Notes: a model not told the origin generated them from the letters alone. A stretch of 64,000 nucleotides of DNA from Haloglomus litoreum (GCF_029338515.1 NZ_CP119988.1:4278001-4342000), one strand, 5' to 3'; shown: positions 34,438 to 43,889, counted from the stretch's first letter. Made by a program: numbers and translations.

Positions 34438-35451
34438 ATGTCCATGGAGTTCACCATCAGCCTCGCCAACGAGGTCACGTTCGACGCCTTCGAGGACTGT
34501 CTCGCCGTCGTGGACGACCTCGCGTACGACACCCTGTTCGTCGGCGACGAGCGGCTCAACCGCAACAGCTACACGCTGCTCGCGCTGGCCGCCGACCGGA
34601 CCGACCGGGTCGACCTCGGCACCGCGGTCACGAACCCCTACACCCGCCACCCGGCGATGACGGCGGCCGCAATCGCCACCGTGGACGACCTCTCGGGCGG
34701 CCGGGCGAAACTGGGTCTCGGCGGTGGCTCGCCCATCGTGCTCGACCCGCTCGGCATCGAGCAGGAGGACCCGATCGGCGCGGTCCGGGACGCGGTCCGG
34801 ACGATCCGGCCGCTGCTGGCCGGCGAGTCCGTCGGCATCGAGAGCGCGCAGTTCGCCACCGACGGCGCGACGCTGGACGTGACGCCGGTCTCGGAGGTCC
34901 CCATCTACATCGCCGGGCGGGGGCCCAGCATCCTCGGGCTGGCGGGGTACCGCGGCGACGGCGTCCTGGCCGGGGCGGGGCTGGCGAGCGTCGAGGGGAT
35001 GGCCTACGCCCGCGAACGCATCGCGGACGGGGCCGAGAAGGCCGGGCGGTCGGTCGATGACCTGGACGTGGTCTGCTGGGCGTTCCTCTCCATCGCGTCC
35101 GACCGCGAGGCCGCCCTCGACGCCGTGAACCCGCTGGTCGCCAGCATCGTCGACAAGACGCCGATGCCCGCGCTGACGGCCATCGGGATCGACGAGGCGG
35201 ACGCGGCGGCGGTCAAGGCTCTCGACGACGTGGGCGACCGCTCCGCGGCCGACCTCCGAGAGCACGTTCCCCGGGCGGTGACCGAGCAGTTCGCCGTCGC
35301 CGGAACGCCCGAGGAGTGCCGGAACCACGTCGAGCGGCTCCGTGACGCCGGCGTGGACCACCTCGGCACGCTCGTCTTCGAGAACGAGGAACACGACCCC
35401 CGAGAGACGCTGGAGGTCTTCTCCGACGCGGTCGCGCGGCCGCTCGGGTAG
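34438..35451 (+). CDS. F420/FMN-dependent luciferase-like oxidoreductase (Mer-like)
   Basis: 337 residues, TIM-barrel LLM protein of the 5,10-methylenetetrahydromethanopterin reductase-like subgroup. Landmarks are TLFVGDERLNRNSYTLLALAA, DLGTAVTNPYTRHPAMTAAAIATVDDLSGGRAKLGLGGGSP and VPIYIAGRGPSILGLAG. The probable cofactor is F420, which haloarchaea make. The start is ATG 34438, with a second ATG at 34444. It lies 2 bp after the ATPase stop, so it belongs to the transporter operon and probably acts on the imported substrate rather than in C1 metabolism. Confidence 0.85.
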   Translation: MSMEFTISLANEVTFDAFEDCLAVVDDLAYDTLFVGDERLNRNSYTLLALAADRTDRVDLGTAVTNPYTRHPAMTAAAIATVDDLSGGRAKLGLGGGSPIVLDPLGIEQEDPIGAVRDAVRTIRPLLAGESVGIESAQFATDGATLDVTPVSEVPIYIAGRGPSILGLAGYRGDGVLAGAGLASVEGMAYARERIADGAEKAGRSVDDLDVVCWAFLSIASDREAALDAVNPLVASIVDKTPMPALTAIGIDEADAAAVKALDDVGDRSAADLREHVPRAVTEQFAVAGTPEECRNHVERLRDAGVDHLGTLVFENEEHDPRETLEVFSDAVARPLG

Positions 35452-35473
35452 CGGTACGGAGCTGCCGTGCCGG

Positions 35474-36730
35474 TCAGTTCAGCCGGGTCACCGCGTACCC
35501 CCGTTCCTCCATCCCCGTCACGATGCGGGCGGTCTGCTCGTGACCGCTCGTCTGGATGTGGAAGTCGAGATAGGCCTCGCCGATGGTCAGGTCCTCGACC
35601 TCCCGGTCGTGGCGGACGGTGCGGATGTTCGCCCCGTGGTCGGCGATGACCCCCGCAATCTCCTCCATCTTCCCGGGTTCGTCGTCGATGCGGATCCGGA
35701 GTCGGATGAGCTGCTCGCGCTCGGTCAGCGCGTGGGTCACGATGGTCCGGAGCATCGTCATGTCGAGGTTCCCTCCGCTGAGCAGCGGGACCACGGTCTC
35801 GTCGGCCACGTCGAGGTCGTCGCCGAGGAGGGCGGCGACGGAGGCCGCGCCGGCCCCCTCGACCACCTGCTTCGCCCGTTCGAGCAGGACGAGCACCGCC
35901 CGCGAGATCTCGTCATCGGTGACGGTGACGACCTGGTCGACGTGGTCGGCGATGTGGTCGTAGGTCAGCGCCGAGATGCCGCCGGTCGCGATCCCGTCGG
36001 CGACCGTGTCGACGTCCGCGACCGTGTGGGGTGCCCCCTTGTCGAGGCTGTCGGGGACCGTCGCGGCGCCCTCGGCCTGCACGCCGACGACCCTGACATC
36101 GGGGGCGACGTGTGACAGGGCCGTCGCGACGCCGCTCACCAGCCCGCCGCCGCCGATGGGCACGACGACGGTGTCGAGGGTCGGGCAGTCCTCGTACAGT
36201 TCGAGGCCCAGCGTCCCCTGGCCGGCGACGATGTCGGGGTCGTCGTAGGCGTGGATGAACGCCGCGTCCGTCCCATCGACGAGCGACCGGGCGTGGTCCA
36301 TCGCGCCCCGGAAGTCGCGTCCCTCGAGCACCACCTCGGCTCCGTAGCCGGCGGTGGCGTCGATCTTCGTCTGCGGTGCTGTCTTCGGCATCACGATGGT
36401 GACGTCGACCCCGAGTTCCGTCCCCGCGAGGGCCACGCCCTGGGCGTGGTTGCCGGCGCTCGCGGCGACGACCGGACGGGCCCCATCCTCGTCCGCGAGC
36501 TGGGCGATGGCGTTGTACGCGCCGCGGGGCTTGAACGAGCCCGTCCACTGGAGGTGCTCCATCTTCAGGTGGACCGCCCCACCGACCAGTTCCGAGAGCG
36601 AGCGGCTGTACTCCACGGGGGTCCGCTTGACCACGTCGGGCGCCCCGTCCAGCCGCGTCCGGGCCGCGCGGATGTCCTCGATGCCGAGTCGCGGACCGTC
36701 ACCGTCCGAGGCGGGTGCCGGCCGGGTCAT
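35474..36730 (-). CDS. ilvA: Threonine ammonia-lyase (dehydratase) with ACT domain
   Basis: 418 residues. PLP-lysine motif GSFKPRGAYNA (Lys67), serine/threonine site SAGNHAQG, phosphate loop IGGGGLVSG, and a C-terminal ACT regulatory domain (LIRLRIRIDDEPGKMEEIAGVIADHGANIRTVRHD). It deaminates threonine (or serine) to the 2-oxo acid and ammonia. ACT length and order fit the TdcB/IlvA2 type found in archaea. It is coupled to the upstream RidA gene by an ATGA overlap; RidA removes the reactive enamine/imine product of exactly this reaction. Confidence 0.93.
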   Translation of the reverse strand: MTRPAPASDGDGPRLGIEDIRAARTRLDGAPDVVKRTPVEYSRSLSELVGGAVHLKMEHLQWTGSFKPRGAYNAIAQLADEDGARPVVAASAGNHAQGVALAGTELGVDVTIVMPKTAPQTKIDATAGYGAEVVLEGRDFRGAMDHARSLVDGTDAAFIHAYDDPDIVAGQGTLGLELYEDCPTLDTVVVPIGGGGLVSGVATALSHVAPDVRVVGVQAEGAATVPDSLDKGAPHTVADVDTVADGIATGGISALTYDHIADHVDQVVTVTDDEISRAVLVLLERAKQVVEGAGAASVAALLGDDLDVADETVVPLLSGGNLDMTMLRTIVTHALTEREQLIRLRIRIDDEPGKMEEIAGVIADHGANIRTVRHDREVEDLTIGEAYLDFHIQTSGHEQTARIVTGMEERGYAVTRLN

Positions 36731-37104
36731 CCCTCGGTCGCCACCATCACCAGTTCGAGCGCGGCACCCTCGGGGAGGTCGCGGACCTCGACCACGTCGC
36801 GGGCGGGGGGCGGGCCCTCGAAGTACTCGGCGTACACCTCGTCCATCGCCGGGAAGTCGTCGACGTCACGGAAGTACGCCGTCGTCCGGACGACGTGCTC
36901 GAAGCCGGTCCCAGCCTCCGCCAGGATCGCCCCCAGGTTCTCCATCACCTGCCGGGTCTGCTCGGCGACCGACCCCTCGACCGGGGTGCCGTCGGGCGTC
37001 ACGGGGATCTGCCCGGCGGTGAACACGAACCCGTTCGCGACCGTGGCGTGGGAGTAGGCCTGCTCTTCCGGCGGTGCGCCGCTGGTGGAGACTGCGCGGA
37101 ACAT
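36727..37104 (-). CDS. ridA: RidA-family reactive intermediate deaminase
   Basis: 125 residues, YjgF/YER057c/UK114 fold. Landmarks: AYSHATVANGFVFTAGQIPVTPDG, QVMENLGAILAEAGTGFEHVVRTTAYFRDVDDFPAMDEVYAEYF, PPARDVVEV with the conserved Arg that binds the 2-imino acid carboxylate, and LEGAALELVMVA-like end. It hydrolyses 2-aminoacrylate-type products. It precedes and overlaps ilvA (ATGA). A TTATTC box lies upstream at about 37127-37133. An alternative Rut/aminoacrylate role in the pyrimidine-like pathway nearby is possible. Confidence 0.93.
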   Translation of the reverse strand: MFRAVSTSGAPPEEQAYSHATVANGFVFTAGQIPVTPDGTPVEGSVAEQTRQVMENLGAILAEAGTGFEHVVRTTAYFRDVDDFPAMDEVYAEYFEGPPPARDVVEVRDLPEGAALELVMVATEG

Positions 37105-37251
37105 GCAATCTCCAACGGTGACCACCCGAATAAGCGTTGTGTCACTTGCTGCCACGCTAGCGCGTGGTGTTTGACCACCCGCCACGGTGGAGTGTGGCCG
37201 CCGGCGCGGGGCGGGTAGCTTTTTGTCACGGTAGCACGACCCACGAGTGTC

Positions 37252-38265
37252 ATGCACGATAGACGGCCCGACGCCGCCTTCCTCGACAGCGGAGTTGCCT
37301 CGTTCATGGGGACGCCGACGCTCGACCCGTACGACGCCGACGCGATGGCCGCCACCGACGCGTCCGTCGGCGTCGTCGGGTTCCCGTTCGACAGCACCTG
37401 CATCAGCCGCTCCGGCGCGAACATGGGGCCGCAGGCGGTCCGTGCGGCCAGCCGGCAGACCCGCCACTACCACTTCGAGTACGACACCGACCTCCGGGAC
37501 CACTACACGATGGTCGACTGCGGTGACGTGCCCACGGTTCCGGGGAACTCGCCCGAGAGCCTGGACCGTGGCGCGGCCCTGCTCGGGCGGCTCCTCGACG
37601 CGTCGATGCTGCCGGTGCTCGTCGGGGGGGACCACAGCGTCACGACCGCCGGGGTGCGGGCGCTGGGCGAGCGGGCCGACGACCCCGGACTCGTCCTCGT
37701 CGACACCCACTTCGACACCGCCGACGAGGTGGCGGGCGAGCGGTACAACCACTGCTGCCCCATCGCTCGCGCCGTCGACGAAGGGGGATTCGACCCCGAG
37801 CGCGTGAGCATCGTCGGCCTCAGCGCGCCGACGAACCCGCGCGAGGAGCTGGAGGTGGCGCTCGACCAGGGGATGAACCTCTACTCGCTGGACGAGGTGG
37901 CCCGCCGGGGCGCGGCGACGGTCGCCAGCGAGGCCGCCGCGGCGGCGTTCGACGGGGCCGACGCCACCTACCTGACGCTCGACATCGACGTGCTCGACGC
38001 CGGGAGCGCCCCCGGGACGGGCGTTCCGACCAACGGCGGGCTCTACTCCCGGGAGTTCCTCCAGGTCGTCGGGGCGGTGGCCAGTCACGGTCTCGACGCG
38101 CTCGACGTGGTCGAGGTGTCGCCACAGCTCGACCCCGCGGGCGTGACGAGCCGGATGGCCGTCCGGGCCGTCGTGGACGCGCTCGCGGCGAGCGCGCTCG
38201 GCGAGTCACACGCCGTCGGAACCGGAACCGCGGCCGCGGCGCAGTGTCGACGGTCGCGCGAGTGA
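37252..38265 (+). CDS. Arginase/agmatinase (ureohydrolase) family protein
   Basis: 337 residues, binuclear-metal ureohydrolase. Ligands: GGDHS (His128), VDTHFDT (Asp151, His153, Asp155) and TLDIDVLDAGSAPGTGVP (Asp244, Asp246). All six ligands are kept although the common DAHxD reads DTHFD and the usual DPxxAPG reads DAGSAPG. Agmatine, guanidinobutyrate or another ureido/guanidino compound is the likely substrate, releasing urea or an analogous product. A GTAGCTTTTT box lies about 30 bp before the ATG. It is 105 bp upstream of the first amidase gene. Confidence 0.88.
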   Translation: MHDRRPDAAFLDSGVASFMGTPTLDPYDADAMAATDASVGVVGFPFDSTCISRSGANMGPQAVRAASRQTRHYHFEYDTDLRDHYTMVDCGDVPTVPGNSPESLDRGAALLGRLLDASMLPVLVGGDHSVTTAGVRALGERADDPGLVLVDTHFDTADEVAGERYNHCCPIARAVDEGGFDPERVSIVGLSAPTNPREELEVALDQGMNLYSLDEVARRGAATVASEAAAAAFDGADATYLTLDIDVLDAGSAPGTGVPTNGGLYSREFLQVVGAVASHGLDALDVVEVSPQLDPAGVTSRMAVRAVVDALAASALGESHAVGTGTAAAAQCRRSRE

Positions 38266-38370
38266 GCGTCCCCCGACGGGCGACCGTCCCGACCGGGTGA
38301 GTGGCCCCGGCGGTCGTCCATCCCGACGCCGTGGCGAACATTTATCTCCGTCTGGGATACACGCTACTCC

Positions 38371-39921
38371 GTGTCACACCTACCACCCACCGTCCGCCCA
38401 CCCACGGAGGGGGAGCTGCGGGCGGCCGCGGACCGGTTCCATCTCGACCTCTCCGAGGAGGAACTGGCTGACTTCATGGAGCTCGTCTCGGGGCAGCTGG
38501 CGGTGTACGAGGCCATCGCCGCGATGACGGAGCCGAAGCGCGAGCACACGTCGAGAGAGCGGGACCCGGGCTACCGGCCGGGGACGGACGAGGACCCGAA
38601 CAACGCGCACCTGCGGATCTGCGAGGTACGCGGCGCGGACGCGGGCCCGCTCGCGGGGTACGAGGTCGGCGTGAAGGACAACATCGCGGTCGCCGGCGTC
38701 GAGATGACCGCCGGGTCGGTCGCCCTGGAGGGGTACGTCCCGAGCGAGGACGCCGTCGCCGTCCGCCGACTCCTCGACGCCGGCGCGACGGTCACCCGCA
38801 AGAACAACATGGACGCGCTGGCCGTCTCGGGGAGCGGCGAGCCGACGCCGACCGGCCCCATCATCAACCCCCACTCCGACGACCACCTCGCCGGCGGCTC
38901 CTCCGGGGGGTCGGCGGTCGCCGTCGCGACCGGCGACGTCGACGTCGCCGTCGGGACCGACCAGGCGGGGTCGCTGCGCGTCCCGGCGGCGTGGTCGGGC
39001 TGCGTCGGCCTGAAGCCCACCCACGGCCTGGTCCCGTACACCGGCGCGATGCAGCAGGGCGTCTCGTGGGACCACGTCGGCCCGATGGCCCGGACGGTCG
39101 AGGACGCCGCGAAGCTCCTGCAGGTGCTGGCGGGGCCACACCCCAGCGACCCGCGGTCGCGGGGGATGTCGCCCGGCGATTACGTGGGGTCGCTCGACGC
39201 CGGCGCGGACGGCCTCACCGTGGGCGTGCTGGAGGAGGGGTTCGGGACCGAGCACAACGAGCCCGGCGTCGACCGGACGGTGGAGGCGGCCATCGACGGG
39301 CTCGCCGACGCCGGCGCCGGCGTCGAGCGGGTGTCGGTCCCCCGCCACGCCGACGGCGTCCTCATCGCGCTCGGCGTGGAGGTCGAGGACCTGGCCGCCA
39401 TGTGGGAAGCGGAGGGGGTCGGCCACTACGTGGGCGGGACACGCGACCGGCAGTTCGCCGCCGAGTTCGCGAAGGCCCGGCGGGCCAGCGCCGACGACTT
39501 CGCGCCGACGGTCAAGCAGCTCTGCCTGCTCGGCGGCTACCTCCGCGAACACCACCACTCGCGGTTCTACACGAAGGCCGTCAACCTCGCCCAGGCGCTC
39601 ACGTCGGAGTACGAGGCCGCACTCGAGGGGGTGGACGTCCTGGCGATGCCGACCGCGCCGACCACCGCGTTCGAGATCGAGTCGGACCTCTCGCGTGTCG
39701 AGCTGGTGAGCCGGTCGCAGGGGAAGGCCGGGCGGACCCAGAACACGATGCCGTTCAACCTCTCGGGCCATCCCGCCGTCTCCGTCCCGGCGGGGACGAG
39801 CGACGGGCTGCCGGTCGGGCTGATGCTCGTCGCCGGGCAGGGGGCCGAGGAGACGCTCGTGCGGGCCGGCGCGGCCGCCGAGGCGGCCGTCGACTGGGAC
39901 CCCCGGGCCGCGATCCGCTGA
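38371..39921 (+). CDS. Amidase-signature hydrolase (first of two tandem paralogues)
   Basis: 516 residues, GTG start. Amidase-signature catalytic triad Lys102 (VGVKDN), Ser177 (AGGSSGGS) and Ser201 (TDQAGSLRVPA). An about 75-residue helical N-terminal extension (ADRFHLDLSEEELADFMELVSG) is shared with the amidases at 40367 and 62388. This type hydrolyses amide bonds of small molecules (aryl or alkyl amides, ureides). A TTTATC promoter box lies at about 38339-38345. It is followed by a cupin gene and a close paralogue, so the pair may act on successive or related amides. Confidence 0.92.
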   Translation: MSHLPPTVRPPTEGELRAAADRFHLDLSEEELADFMELVSGQLAVYEAIAAMTEPKREHTSRERDPGYRPGTDEDPNNAHLRICEVRGADAGPLAGYEVGVKDNIAVAGVEMTAGSVALEGYVPSEDAVAVRRLLDAGATVTRKNNMDALAVSGSGEPTPTGPIINPHSDDHLAGGSSGGSAVAVATGDVDVAVGTDQAGSLRVPAAWSGCVGLKPTHGLVPYTGAMQQGVSWDHVGPMARTVEDAAKLLQVLAGPHPSDPRSRGMSPGDYVGSLDAGADGLTVGVLEEGFGTEHNEPGVDRTVEAAIDGLADAGAGVERVSVPRHADGVLIALGVEVEDLAAMWEAEGVGHYVGGTRDRQFAAEFAKARRASADDFAPTVKQLCLLGGYLREHHHSRFYTKAVNLAQALTSEYEAALEGVDVLAMPTAPTTAFEIESDLSRVELVSRSQGKAGRTQNTMPFNLSGHPAVSVPAGTSDGLPVGLMLVAGQGAEETLVRAGAAAEAAVDWDPRAAIR

Positions 39922-39972
39922 GGCGACGGGGCGGGACACAACTGTTAACACACTCCCTGGAGAGATGAGGGT

Positions 39973-40365
39973 ATGCGTCTCGTCAGCCTCGATGACGTCG
40001 ACAGACCAACCGTCGACGACGGGTTCCGGCTCGCGGAACTCGCCGCCGGCGACCGGACCAGTATCCTGCACTACACCATCGACCCGGGCGTCCGCGTCCC
40101 CCGCCACCAGCACGAGCACGAGCAGCTGGGGTACGTGTTCGCCGGCGAACTCACGTTCCTGCTCGACGACGGGACCGAGGTGACCGCCGGGCCGGACGAC
40201 ACCTACACCATCGACGCCCACGAGGGCCACGCCGCCGTCAACCGCGGCGAGGAGACGGTACTGGGGATCGACATCTTCAGCCCGCCGCGGACGGATCTCG
40301 ACTGGGAGTCGTGGGTCACCGAGCGACACGCAGCCGAGGGAGCGACCGGGACGGAGGGCGAGTGA
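39973..40365 (+). CDS. Cupin-domain protein between two amidases
   Basis: 130 residues, cupin_2 barrel with motif 1 PGVRVPRHQHEHEQLGYVFAGE (HxH...E pattern, with extra His) and motif 2 TAGPDDTYTIDAHEGHAAVNRG (includes His). All usual metal ligands are present, so it may be a metal-dependent isomerase, dioxygenase or ureidoglycolate-lyase-like enzyme. A CTGTTAACAC box lies about 26 bp before the ATG. The next gene starts 1 bp after the stop, so it shares an operon with the second amidase and may act on its substrate or product. Confidence 0.82.
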   Translation: MRLVSLDDVDRPTVDDGFRLAELAAGDRTSILHYTIDPGVRVPRHQHEHEQLGYVFAGELTFLLDDGTEVTAGPDDTYTIDAHEGHAAVNRGEETVLGIDIFSPPRTDLDWESWVTERHAAEGATGTEGE

Positions 40366-40366
40366 G

Positions 40367-41866
40367 ATGGCGCTCCGCCCCCCGACCGAGGCCGACGTCC
40401 GCGCCATGGGCGAGCGGTTGCACCTCGACCTCTCGGACGAGGAGGTGGCGGACTTCCGCGACCTGCTCGCCGACGGGCTGGAGGCCTACGAGACCGTCCG
40501 CGACCTGCGCGGGACCTACCGGTCGACGCCGACGCGCGAGCGCGACAGCGGCCGGCGAGTCCGCGAGGACGACCCGTACAACGCCTGGATCACCGCGTGT
40601 CACGTCGCCGGCGACGACGGAGGACCGCTCGACGGATGGCGGATCGCCGTCAAGGACAACGTCGCGGTGGCCGGCGTCGAGATGACCTGCGGGTCGCGGG
40701 TCGTCGAGGGGTACGTCCCGAACCACGACGCGACCGTCGTCCGGCGGCTGCTCGACGCCGGGGGGGACGTTGTCGGGAAGACGAACATGGACGACATGGC
40801 GTTCACGGGCAACGGCCACTCCAGCGCGTTCGGGCCGACGCTGAACCCCCACGACCCGTCGCGCCTCGCCGGCGGCTCCTCCGGCGGGAGCGCAATCGCC
40901 GTCGTCGAGGACGAGGCCGACCTCGCAATCGGGGCCGACCAGGGCGGGAGCATCCGCGTCCCGGCGGCGTGGTGTGGCATCGTCGGCCACAAGCCCACCC
41001 ACGGGCTGGTCCCCTACACCGGCATCGTCGGCATCGAGAACACCATCGACCACGTCGGCCCGATGGCGGCGGACGTGGAGACGGCGGCTCGGGCGCTGAC
41101 GGTCATGGCGGGGCGGGACCCTGACGACCCCCGACAGCCAGGGACGGTGCCGGAGCGCGACTACGCGCGCGACCTCGATCCGGACCCGGCGTCGCTGTCG
41201 GTCGGCGTCGTGAGCCAGGGATTCACCCGGCCGGAGGCGGACGACCGGGTCGAGGAGCGCGTCCGGGCGGCGGTGGACGCGCTCGCGGACGCGGGCGCCA
41301 GCGTTGAGGAGATCTCGCTGCCCGAACACGACGACGCCGAGGCCGTCTACGACGTGGCGCTCGCCGAGGGAACCTACGCTGCGATGGTTGGGGAGGGGGT
41401 CGGACACAACTGGCTCGGCTGGTACGACGAGGGGTGGGTGGAGGCGTTCGGGAAGTTCCGGCGCGCCCAGGGCGGGGACTTCCCGCCGACGGTCAAGTAC
41501 ACGCTCCTGCTGGGCGCGTACAGCAGCGAGGCGTACCACTCCGCCTACTACGCGGCGGCGATGAACCTGCGTCGGGAACTGGTGGCCGCCTACGACGAGG
41601 CACTCGCCCCGTTCGACGTGCTGGCGATGCCGACGACGCCCCAGCTCCCGAACGAGTACGTCCCCGACCAGGACCGCGTCGCGTTCATCGACGACGCGTG
41701 GGGGAGCCTCGCGAACTGCTGCCCGTTCAACGCCACCGGCCACCCCGCCCTGTCGGTACCGGTCGACCCCGTCGACGGACTGCCGGTCGGCCTGATGCTC
41801 GTCGGGGAGCAGTTCGACGACGGGACGGTCCTCGACGCGGGGCGGGCGGTCGAGGCGGTCGTCTGA
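40367..41866 (+). CDS. Amidase-signature hydrolase (second of two tandem paralogues)
   Basis: 499 residues, catalytic triad Lys96 (IAVKDN), Ser171 (AGGSSGGS) and Ser195 (ADQGGSIRVPA). The same N-terminal helical extension is present as in the 38371 amidase, and the central blocks GLVPYTG, DHVGPMA and EEISLPEHDDAE-like segments align well, so they are paralogues. It is translated 1 bp after the cupin. Amide hydrolysis in the island's pathway is inferred, with no substrate identified. Confidence 0.92.
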   Translation: MALRPPTEADVRAMGERLHLDLSDEEVADFRDLLADGLEAYETVRDLRGTYRSTPTRERDSGRRVREDDPYNAWITACHVAGDDGGPLDGWRIAVKDNVAVAGVEMTCGSRVVEGYVPNHDATVVRRLLDAGGDVVGKTNMDDMAFTGNGHSSAFGPTLNPHDPSRLAGGSSGGSAIAVVEDEADLAIGADQGGSIRVPAAWCGIVGHKPTHGLVPYTGIVGIENTIDHVGPMAADVETAARALTVMAGRDPDDPRQPGTVPERDYARDLDPDPASLSVGVVSQGFTRPEADDRVEERVRAAVDALADAGASVEEISLPEHDDAEAVYDVALAEGTYAAMVGEGVGHNWLGWYDEGWVEAFGKFRRAQGGDFPPTVKYTLLLGAYSSEAYHSAYYAAAMNLRRELVAAYDEALAPFDVLAMPTTPQLPNEYVPDQDRVAFIDDAWGSLANCCPFNATGHPALSVPVDPVDGLPVGLMLVGEQFDDGTVLDAGRAVEAVV

Positions 41867-41925
41867 CGATCACGTCGTGTGACACCACCCAACACACTTA
41901 TACGCCGGTACCGAGATATCCGCCC

Positions 41926-42465
41926 ATGGACCAGATGTTCGCGCCGTGGCGCCTGGAGTGGGTCCAGCGCGACGACAGGGAGGAGACGTTCGACGGCTGT
42001 GTTCTCTGTGGGCTGGCGGACGGAGACGACCGCGAGCACCGCATCCTCGCCCGCAACGACCACGCCTACGTCGTCCTGAACAACGCGCCGTACGCGCCGG
42101 GACACTCGATGGTCGTCCCGACGGACCACGTGGGGGAGTACCACCACCTCGACGAGACGACGATGCTCGCGCTGGACCGCCTCCAGAGCGCGACGATGGA
42201 GACGCTGGAGAACGTCTACGCCCCGCAGGGGTTCAACGTCGGGATGAACATCGGCAAGGCCGGCGGCGCCTCCATCGAGGACCACCTCCACGTCCACGTC
42301 GTCCCACGGTGGGAGGGCGACGCCACCTTCATGCCCACCACTGCCGACACGCAGGTCATCGTCGAGGCGCTGGACGAGAGCTACGAGAAGCTCCGCAAGG
42401 AGTTCCGGAGAGTCGCCGGGGCAGGGGGCGTGGAACCGGAGGGTGCGATCCGGGTCGACGGCTGA
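41926..42465 (+). CDS. HIT-family hydrolase
   Basis: 179 residues. The His-triad motif is HLHVHVVPRWEGD (HxHxHxx), with an N-terminal CVLC zinc pair (Cys31 and Cys34 or nearby) and NAPYAPGHSMVVPTDHV. It is a typical Ap4A-hydrolase/Fhit-like nucleotide-binding enzyme that may hydrolyse dinucleoside polyphosphates or nucleoside monophosphate adducts. A CTTATACG TATA box lies about 24-30 bp before the ATG. It may be a housekeeping gene inserted in the region. Confidence 0.9.
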   Translation: MDQMFAPWRLEWVQRDDREETFDGCVLCGLADGDDREHRILARNDHAYVVLNNAPYAPGHSMVVPTDHVGEYHHLDETTMLALDRLQSATMETLENVYAPQGFNVGMNIGKAGGASIEDHLHVHVVPRWEGDATFMPTTADTQVIVEALDESYEKLRKEFRRVAGAGGVEPEGAIRVDG

Positions 42466-42523
42466 CTGGCGGGCGGCGAGCAGGAGCAACGAACGGGACG
42501 ACCCGACCGCAGTCGCGGGGCGG

Positions 42524-43198
42524 TCACTGGAGTTCGGCGACGATGTCTCGGCCCTCGACGTAGACGAGGTTCTCCGCCCGTGCGTAGTTCCGGGCCGCGG
42601 TCGGGGGGAGCGCCCGGCCCGTCTCGTCGTCCAGCATCTCGCAGACGACCGTCGCGGGGGCCCGGCCGGCCGCACGGGCCAGGGCGAGGCTCAGCTCCGT
42701 GTGGCCCCGGCGCTCGGCGAGGAGGCCGGACGCGCCACGGAGGAGGTGGACGTGGCCGGGCGCGCGGAACGTCGCCGCGAAATCGACGGAGGCAGGGGCG
42801 GCCGCCGCCGCCCCCAGTTCCGAGATGGTCAGCGCGCGGTCCTCGTCGGGGATGCCCGTGCGCGTGTCCCGGTGGTTCACCGTGAGCGAGAACGAGGACC
42901 GCTCGTCGTACGAGAGGTGGTCGCTCGACGCGGCCGGGTGGTCGAACTCGTCGGCGAGGAACGGCAGATCGAACGCCGCGGCGGTGGCCTCGTCGAGCGC
43001 GACGCAGACGAGCCCTCCCGCGTCGTTCCGGAGTCGGGCCACGTCCGCGGGCGTCACCGCGGCAGCCGGGTAGACGAGGTCGGTCTCCCCCTCGCGGTCG
43101 TCGAAGTCGTGAACGAGGACGGGCGATCCGGTACGGAACGCCCGGACGGCCCGCTCCACGCTCGAAGCAGCCTCCGGCACGGGTTCACTCTGCGACAC
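42524..43198 (-). CDS. ribB: 3,4-dihydroxy-2-butanone 4-phosphate synthase
   Basis: 224 residues, forms the four-carbon precursor of riboflavin from ribulose 5-phosphate. Landmarks are VLVHDFDDREGETDLVYPA (the DxREGExD metal motif), SYDERSSFSLTVNHRDTRTGI and GHVHLLRGASGLLAERRGHTELS. It overlaps the riboflavin kinase/regulator gene upstream by 14 bp. Joint control of both by the upstream palindrome at 43937 is likely. Confidence 0.95.
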   Translation of the reverse strand: MSQSEPVPEAASSVERAVRAFRTGSPVLVHDFDDREGETDLVYPAAAVTPADVARLRNDAGGLVCVALDEATAAAFDLPFLADEFDHPAASSDHLSYDERSSFSLTVNHRDTRTGIPDEDRALTISELGAAAAAPASVDFAATFRAPGHVHLLRGASGLLAERRGHTELSLALARAAGRAPATVVCEMLDDETGRALPPTAARNYARAENLVYVEGRDIVAELQ

Positions 43199-43889
43199 GG
43201 AGGATCACCTCGCTCCCGGCGTCGATGGCCAGTTCGGCCCGCAGTTCGACCGGCGCGATGACCTCCACGATCCGCTCGTCGTGGTGGGTCCGGTCGGGGA
43301 CGAGGATGTGCGCCGGCGAGAACTCCCCCTCGCCCGCCTCGACGGTCACGGGGTAGCAGGTCGCGGCGCCGTAGGTCCGCTCCTCGTCGCTCCACTCGTC
43401 GATGCGGACGCCGTCGGCCATCGTCTGGAGCCGGTCCCGGTGGGGGGTGTCGTCGCCGACGGCCACGTTGAGCGTCCCGGGGAACGGCTCGTACCCCAGC
43501 CGCGCCTCGAACTGGCGCTGGTACCCGTCCAGCGAGATGTAGTGCTTGCCCTCACCCATCCCGTCGGTGACGGTCCCGGCCAGGGTCGGTTCGTCCCCGG
43601 CGGCGAACAGGCGGCGGTACTCGTAGTACTCCCCGTGCAGGACGGACTCACCCTTCTCGGTGATGCTGACGTTCTGGCCGTCGTCGACCAGCTGCCGCGA
43701 GACGTGGTCGGTCTCCTCCAGTTCGCGCAACCGCCGGGAGACCGTCTGGGCCGAGACCCCGAGTTTCCCCGAGAGTTCGCTACAGGAGACGTGGACCGGC
43801 CGCCCCAGTCCGCCGTCGAGTGCGAGCTGTTTGAGCGTCGCCAGCTCGTTGTAGTCTATCGAGTCGTGTTCGCGTGGCGCGATCATCAT
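43185..43889 (-). CDS. CTP-dependent riboflavin kinase fused to HTH regulator (RbkR-type)
   Basis: 234 residues from ATG 43889 (a second ATG at 43886). A winged HTH at about 10-75 (ELSGKLGVSAQTVSRRLRELEETDHV) is followed by an archaeal riboflavin kinase domain (YEPFPGTLNVAVGDDTPHR, TYGAATCYPVTVEAG, HHDERIVEVIAPVELR). Such RbkR proteins make FMN with CTP and also repress riboflavin genes. The HTH keeps its recognition residues, and a perfect 18-bp palindrome lies 47 bp upstream. The longer frame from 43922 has no added conservation. Gene symbol left empty because ribK and rbkR are both in use. Confidence 0.9.
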   Translation of the reverse strand: MMIAPREHDSIDYNELATLKQLALDGGLGRPVHVSCSELSGKLGVSAQTVSRRLRELEETDHVSRQLVDDGQNVSITEKGESVLHGEYYEYRRLFAAGDEPTLAGTVTDGMGEGKHYISLDGYQRQFEARLGYEPFPGTLNVAVGDDTPHRDRLQTMADGVRIDEWSDEERTYGAATCYPVTVEAGEGEFSPAHILVPDRTHHDERIVEVIAPVELRAELAIDAGSEVILRVAE

